A stretch of DNA of 10,117 bases from assembly GCA_003662985.1 (NCBI GenBank), contig QMZD01000035.1, positions 1 to 10,117 on the forward strand, read 5' to 3'. Source of the DNA: Archaeoglobales archaeon. Its GTDB lineage: Archaea; Halobacteriota; Archaeoglobi; Archaeoglobales; Archaeoglobaceae. The notes beneath the pieces were generated by a model, which worked only from the letters and a program-made list of their open reading frames with translations, ran no database searches and was not told the origin of the DNA. The translations under genes and the position numbers were made by a program. Positions 6,570-10,117 of the stretch are shown one piece after another. Numbering within the stretch: the first letter of the stretch is position 1; every line of letters begins with the position of its first letter.

Positions 6570-7487
6570 CTATTCATTTAAATAGACCTCTAGGATACTA
6601 CTATCCTCTTTACTCCCTTTTCTTTTCCCTAAGTAACTTTTGATTTGGCTTGCAGTCATGTAATCTATGAGATATAGGAGTTTTTCCCTCTCCTCTGAGG
6701 GATCGAAATATCCAAGAGATTTTTCACTTTCATTTCCATGCCTCCTTATAAAGGACAATATCCTCACGATTGCTTCCTCAAATCCGTATTTTTCAGCGTA
6801 GATCATTGGAAGGGTTCTGGACTCGATTTCCGAACTTTTGTCATCATATATCTCCAGATATTCGATGAGATCGTCAACAAGCTGATAGGCTATTCCAAGA
6901 TTTCTACCATAGTTAAAAAGCCTCTTTGCAGCTGTTCTATCGTCAGACACAACTCTACAAGCATTTTTTGCAGCATATGCAAATAGAGCTGCTGTCTTCC
7001 CTTCAATGCATTTGAAGTAACTATCCTCGTCAAAATACTCCTTAGTGCTATAAACGTCCAAGAGCTCACCTTCAGACATTACCTTGCCAACATTTGCAAA
7101 CTCCTTGATGACTTCCTCCCCATATACAGAAGTTAACTCAACGGATTTCGAGATCAACCAGTCTCCTGCAAGAATAGCAACAGAAAGATCGTACTCAACG
7201 TGCAGGGTTTTCACGTTTCTCCTCAGGGTTCCCTTGTCTATCACATCATCATGAGCAAGCGAGGCTGTATGGATGAGCTCGACGGCCATGGCAAGGTTGA
7301 GAACGTCGTTATAACTCCCCCCACACATCTTGCCAGCAAGCAAAACTATCAAAGGTCTGGTTCTTTTCCCACCGGCAGAAATAATGTACTTTAAAGCTTT
7401 TTTTATTCTGGGAAGTGATCTCGAATTTCCGACAAGATCGTTCAATGCGTTGTTGATTATCTCGTATTCTTTCCACCCGTCAATCAT
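6570..7487 (-). CDS. polyprenyl diphosphate synthase (trans-type, probably long chain)
   Basis: Head-to-tail isoprenyl transferase that lengthens an allylic diphosphate with isopentenyl diphosphate. Seen (numbered from the chosen ATG; 305 residues): GGKRTRP at 39-45 for diphosphate binding, the first Asp-rich motif DDVID at 79-83, GKTA near 163-166, and a second Asp-rich motif QLVDDLIE with D205 and D206 and a Glu in the last position. The residues four and five before the first motif are Ser and Ala, without the bulky aromatics that limit chain length in C15/C20 enzymes, so a longer product is likely; in an Archaeoglobales host this could be the menaquinone side chain (inference). A TTG three codons upstream is an alternative start, but the ATG is better spaced from a GGGTGG site. 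A TATA-like TTTTAATA lies at 7517-7524. No operon partner is seen. Confidence 0.88.
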   Translation of the reverse strand: MIDGWKEYEIINNALNDLVGNSRSLPRIKKALKYIISAGGKRTRPLIVLLAGKMCGGSYNDVLNLAMAVELIHTASLAHDDVIDKGTLRRNVKTLHVEYDLSVAILAGDWLISKSVELTSVYGEEVIKEFANVGKVMSEGELLDVYSTKEYFDEDSYFKCIEGKTAALFAYAAKNACRVVSDDRTAAKRLFNYGRNLGIAYQLVDDLIEYLEIYDDKSSEIESRTLPMIYAEKYGFEEAIVRILSFIRRHGNESEKSLGYFDPSEEREKLLYLIDYMTASQIKSYLGKRKGSKEDSSILEVYLNE

Positions 7488-7629
7488 CTTAACCAATCCA
7501 CCCTAATCCAATCCACTATTAAAATTTTCCCGAATTTTAGTTAATGTTCCGTAAGCTTGTTCAATCTGATTTAAAAGAGACAAATTTAACTTTTATAAAT
7601 TTTGCTAACACTATTCTAACTATTGATAA
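7488..7629. promoter_or_regulatory. spacer with polyprenyl synthase promoter
   Basis: The minus strand has TTTTAATA at 7517-7524, about 33 bases before the chosen ATG, and GGGTGG closer to it. The rest (7530-7629) is AT-rich, lies downstream of the DUF2103-like gene and shows no open frame. TTTATAAAAG on the minus strand near 7592-7601 has the look of a TATA box but no gene start of its own. Confidence 0.4.
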
Positions 7630-7932
7630 CTAACCCGATTCAAGCAGTATCTTTTCAAGTTCTTTTGCGATTTCCAATCCCTCAGAGTATGTAGATGCTC
7701 TTGTAACCACGAACACCTCCTGAACAGTTGAGCCTTCTCTAAGTAGAAGTCTGAGATTTCCTCTGTTGTCAGGTCTTAAAAACTTCACTCTGAATCCAGA
7801 TCCTGGCGACATTCCGACCTTAATGATTCCTGGAATGACCTTTTTAACCATCTCACTCCTACCTATCTCCATCACAATTTTCCTGCCCTTTCTTCCCCCA
7901 ATTATGGTTGTATGGTTACCCCCAAATTTCAT
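7630..7932 (-). CDS. DUF2103-like small protein of unknown function
   Basis: A 100-residue protein. From memory of the family it resembles the DUF2103 group (labelled predicted metal-binding): NHTTIIGG near residues 6-13, a middle KKVIPGIIKVG at about 30-40, then basic beta strands, REGSTVQEVFVVT at about 65-77 and a C-terminal helix. The NHTT and G-x-T-V-Q-E-V-F-V-V-T patterns are the strongest match. His7 is the only histidine and there is no cysteine, so a metal site would need other ligands. The ATG has a TATA-like TTTTTAAAAG at 7951-7960, about 24 bases upstream, and no ribosome site, so it is probably leaderless. It appears to be transcribed alone. The family call was not checked by search; the function is unknown. 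Confidence 0.72.
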   Translation of the reverse strand: MKFGGNHTTIIGGRKGRKIVMEIGRSEMVKKVIPGIIKVGMSPGSGFRVKFLRPDNRGNLRLLLREGSTVQEVFVVTRASTYSEGLEIAKELEKILLESG

Positions 7933-8068
7933 AGAATGAATTAGCGAAACCTTTTAAAAATTAGTTCCCTTTCAACATTCTTGGATTCTTTACCAACCTT
8001 TCCAATATGAATAATTCCTTTTCAAGATTTCTCAAGGCTCAAAATTAAGAAATAAAAAACTTGCTAAG
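7933..8068. promoter_or_regulatory. spacer with DUF2103-like promoter and an imperfect direct repeat
   Basis: TTTTTAAAAG on the minus strand (7951-7960) is the likely TATA box of the DUF2103-like gene. Upstream of it two similar 16-base segments, 7965-7980 and 8015-8030, match at 13 positions and are 50 bases apart. They could be binding sites or chance in a pyrimidine-rich stretch. No gene is seen. Confidence 0.35.
8054..8059 (-). terminator. oligo-T terminator after the rhodanese gene
   Basis: A run of six T on the minus strand begins about 9 bases after the TAA stop of the rhodanese C-terminal frame. Confidence 0.5.
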
Positions 8069-8578
8069 TTAAGACGTTTGGGCAACCTTTTGGGAGATTT
8101 CAAATAGATTTATTATTTTTACATCATCTAGAGCCCAATCGTAGCCGAGCTGCCATATAAGAAAGCCAGCCGATGCCTTATGGCCTGTGTTACAGGTTGT
8201 TATAATCTTCCTAACCTGTTTTGGGAATTTTGCAGCTACTATCTCCTTTATTTCCTCTTTTGATTTCAGTTTAGTCTTTGCCTTGTCTTCCCAGAAGGAA
8301 TAGAACGGTATGTTTTCAGCAGTCATTAGATGGCCTCCTCTAATCGTTTTTGCTTTTGAGCCATTGAAATAGTCGGGAGGTCTAACGTCACAAATTCCAA
8401 CGCTTGGATTTTCCATTGCCGATAAAATTTCATCCCTTGTGGCATACATATCCCATCTTATCTCGCTCTCGTCAACGGTGAAGTCTCCAATTTCAGACAT
8501 ATCCGGGCTGTACACCTTAAAACTCTTAGTTAAATAGAGATCTCCGATAACTGTATAGTTTACTAGAGAGCGAACCAA
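8069..8578 (-). CDS. C-terminal part of a frameshifted tandem-rhodanese sulfurtransferase
   Basis: Second half of a split gene. This frame carries the linker (GDFTVDESEIRWDMYATRDEIL, about residues 31-52) and a complete rhodanese domain: ICDVRPPDYFNG near 62-73, a GGHLMTAENIP stretch, and the active-site loop TTCNTGHKAS near residues 127-136, whose Cys would carry the persulfide in thiosulfate:cyanide or related sulfurtransferases. The frame opens only a few codons before the overlap, with TTG as nominal start and no ribosome site, and it lacks a signal peptide. It is therefore unlikely to be an independent gene. It should follow directly on the frame ending at 8563. If joined, the product is about 303 residues, the usual size of an exported tandem-rhodanese protein. 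The split may be a real mutation, a sequencing error or a recoding event. Confidence 0.75.
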   Translation of the reverse strand: MVRSLVNYTVIGDLYLTKSFKVYSPDMSEIGDFTVDESEIRWDMYATRDEILSAMENPSVGICDVRPPDYFNGSKAKTIRGGHLMTAENIPFYSFWEDKAKTKLKSKEEIKEIVAAKFPKQVRKIITTCNTGHKASAGFLIWQLGYDWALDDVKIINLFEISQKVAQTS

Positions 8579-8982
8579 GCAACACCAGCGTCAGTTGGAT
8601 CTCTTGCAAGGACTATAACCGTCTTGCCTTCGCTAACTCCAAGCTGCCTGAAGATGTGTTGCAACTCAGTAGGATCGAACTGACCCGGTTTTATTGGATA
8701 TCCCCAAATTCCCTTTAACAAACCATTTGACTGCCTAAACGTCTTAAAACTTATCCATATTGCCCTTTTTACACTTTTATCTGGTTTATGTTTTGTTGCG
8801 TCTATTATTACATACTCGGCCGGATGGTCGATGGCCGTCTTAACTTCCTCTATTGTTGCCATGTTTTCTGGATGGGCCCACTCTGAGTTTTGCGGGTTTA
8901 CGCCAACTGATCCAGATGTGGCAAGTCCGTAAACACCCACTACCACAACTGCTAACAATATTGCTAACAACGCCTTCTTCAA
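8563..8982 (-). CDS. N-terminal part of a frameshifted exported tandem-rhodanese sulfurtransferase
   Basis: First half of the split gene. The chosen TTG start gives MKKALLAILLAVVVV, a typical signal peptide, and has GGGGTG (8991-8996) eight bases upstream; a GTG three codons earlier would overlap that site, and the open frame to 9042 adds residues of low quality. Mature sequence: a rhodanese domain beginning near ATIEEVKTAI, with VIIDAT and GKTVIVLARDPTDAGVAWFAL at the end. The loop that would hold the catalytic Cys reads LARDPTD without Cys, as in the inactive first domain of tandem rhodaneses. The frame stops at TAG right after a CTCTCT run, before the last strands and helix of the domain, which are found in the other frame. 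A TATA-like GATATATT lies near 9030-9040. The protein would act outside the membrane. Confidence 0.75.
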   Translation of the reverse strand: MKKALLAILLAVVVVGVYGLATSGSVGVNPQNSEWAHPENMATIEEVKTAIDHPAEYVIIDATKHKPDKSVKRAIWISFKTFRQSNGLLKGIWGYPIKPGQFDPTELQHIFRQLGVSEGKTVIVLARDPTDAGVAWFAL

Positions 8983-9180
8983 TTCTTCCACACCCCAAAT
9001 TTCTTCCCCCTTAATCCGATAATGAAAATATGAATATATCAAAAACTTACTTTTTCTATTTTTATCGTTGATATGAAACTGAATTTAAAATTTCACTTTT
9101 TAAAACTGTCATCCCGCAAAATTTATTATACCACTAAACATCTCCACAAGCCAAAAAATTCTTAGTAAAATTGATCTTTG
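8983..9180. promoter_or_regulatory. rhodanese promoter and deoxyhypusine synthase-like terminator region
   Basis: On the minus strand GATATATTCA (9031-9040) is a good TATA-like box, predicting a start near 9010, and GGGGTG at 8991-8996 is the ribosome site for the TTG start. Further upstream, 9050-9150 is AT-rich with no gene. A run of six T on the minus strand at 9153-9158, about 22 bases after the stop of the next gene, should end that gene's transcript. Confidence 0.5.
9153..9158 (-). terminator. oligo-T terminator after the deoxyhypusine synthase-like gene
   Basis: Six T on the minus strand follow the TGA stop by about 22 bases. Confidence 0.45.
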
Positions 9181-10095
9181 TCAGAGGAAGACGTCGAGAA
9201 GGTATGCATAGAGGAACGGCAAAGCTATCGTGGCATCACAGTAAACCGTTACCTCCTTTGCTTCCTCTTTCAGCTTGCACCAGCTCTTCGCCTCGCTCAG
9301 GGTTGCGCCGCTCAAACCACCCCATTGCGGGGAATCAGTTGTTATCTGGATTGCTGCATCGAAGCCCTCTGCAAGTAGCATCGCCTGCAACGTGAAATTC
9401 TTTGGAACTCCCCCTCCAACGATAACAACCCCCAGAGGAATTTTCTGGAAACAAAGATCGAGAATTTGATTTATATCCTTCAAAAAATCGAGGTAAAAAG
9501 TCTTCTTTCTATAGATTGAGAGATGCAGTCCAAAAATCGAGTCATGGAGAGTCGGGCTGAAAATAGGGATTTCCTTTTCGTAAGCAACCCTCAGAAAGGA
9601 TTTCTTATCTTTTATTCTCTTTCCAACTTCCTTCATTAATTCAGGAGTCGAGAGATTTCCATCAAGTTCAGAAATAATAGGGGAGAGAAAATTCTCGATC
9701 TCTTCAAAAGCATGCTGATCTACAAAAACATCATAAATCCTGTTTTTGTTTTCCCCAGCCAGCTTTATGTCATCAGCATCTTCCCTTCCAATTTCATGTC
9801 CGATTCCAAGAGCCTCGATGATCTCGTGAACGATGTTTGCCCCCGTTGTGACGAGGCAGCTGATGAATCCCTTTTCCATCATTCCCGCTATGATGTTTCT
9901 CATCCCAGCGGGAATCATCGCACCAGCCAAAGTGAGAAAAACAAAATAATCCCCTTCAACCATCTCCCGATAGATTTCTGCAGCATGAGCAAGTCTTCTC
10001 GCATTGAAAGCTGTTGCTTTCATTCCATCAATTATGTGTGAAACGTTCAGTTTTGAGAAATCAATGTTCCCAATTTTCAGGTTTTCCTGATCCAT
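9181..10095 (-). CDS. dys: deoxyhypusine synthase family protein
   Basis: Deoxyhypusine synthase moves the aminobutyl group of spermidine, with NAD, onto a lysine of archaeal translation factor aIF5A. The 304-residue protein (from the ATG; a TTG two codons upstream is possible) shows the family order: ARRLAHAAEIYREM near 32-45, LAGAMIPAGMRNII near 56-69, VTTGAN near 82-87, SPTLHDSIFGLH near 180-191, VVIVGGGVPKNF near 223-234, the spermidine/NAD-site segment GGLSGATLSEAKSW at about 259-272 followed by Cys and Lys274, the expected catalytic lysine position, and a final CDATIALPFLYAY. The PKNF at the nucleotide loop differs from the PKHH of the human enzyme and is also seen in deoxyhypusine synthase-like homologues, some of which make homospermidine, so the exact reaction is less sure than the family. 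The upstream promoter is outside the window. Confidence 0.85.
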   Translation of the reverse strand: MDQENLKIGNIDFSKLNVSHIIDGMKATAFNARRLAHAAEIYREMVEGDYFVFLTLAGAMIPAGMRNIIAGMMEKGFISCLVTTGANIVHEIIEALGIGHEIGREDADDIKLAGENKNRIYDVFVDQHAFEEIENFLSPIISELDGNLSTPELMKEVGKRIKDKKSFLRVAYEKEIPIFSPTLHDSIFGLHLSIYRKKTFYLDFLKDINQILDLCFQKIPLGVVIVGGGVPKNFTLQAMLLAEGFDAAIQITTDSPQWGGLSGATLSEAKSWCKLKEEAKEVTVYCDATIALPFLYAYLLDVFL

Positions 10096-10117
10096 GACCA
10101 AAAAAGAATTGCGGGGA

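Noticed and set aside
1..10117. CRISPR arrays, tRNA or rRNA genes
   Set aside because: No regularly spaced direct repeats of CRISPR size and no cloverleaf or rRNA-like sequence were seen on either strand.

Overview
The window looks like chromosomal DNA of a euryarchaeon, most likely of the order Archaeoglobales (inference, no search was run). Reasons: a deoxyhypusine synthase-family gene, a TrmB-type regulator, a DUF211 gene, an exported NEW3/CARDB-like protein paired with an archaeal RND transporter, archaeal TATA-like boxes about 25 bases before start codons, and Shine-Dalgarno sites of the GGTG/GGAGG type. The DNA is moderately AT-rich. Short intergenic spaces and several likely leaderless or non-ATG starts also fit a small hyperthermophile genome.

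Left part (1-5216). The first 150 bases hold a cluster of short inverted repeats with no recognisable gene. Then come two minus-strand genes in one operon: an exported, C-terminally anchored protein with three Ig-like repeats (2591-4459), directly abutted by a 772-residue RND/MMPL (HAE3-type) transporter (272-2590). A TrmB-family regulator (4524-5216) is divergent from this pair. Only 64 bases separate the two starts, and they contain one TATA-like element usable in both directions inside an imperfect dyad. The three genes read as a regulated envelope transport module of unknown substrate.

Middle (5217-7629). A 259-base gene-free stretch lies between the convergent trmB-like and DUF211 genes. 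DUF211 (minus) and a PHP-domain phosphoesterase (plus) are divergent with a 38-base gap. A long-chain-type polyprenyl diphosphate synthase (minus) follows; it could supply the menaquinone side chain, although that role is inferred from residues before the first Asp-rich motif.

Right part (7630-10117). All genes are on the minus strand and appear to be separate transcription units: a DUF2103-like protein of unknown function, an exported tandem-rhodanese sulfurtransferase split into two overlapping reading frames at a CT dinucleotide run, and a deoxyhypusine synthase-family enzyme. T6 runs directly after the polyprenyl synthase, rhodanese and deoxyhypusine synthase-like genes look like archaeal oligo-T terminators.

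The points most worth a second look are the transporter/exoprotein/TrmB divergon with its candidate operator, the split rhodanese gene, the Gly/Met pentapeptide tandem inside the exoprotein, and the hairpin cluster at the left edge.
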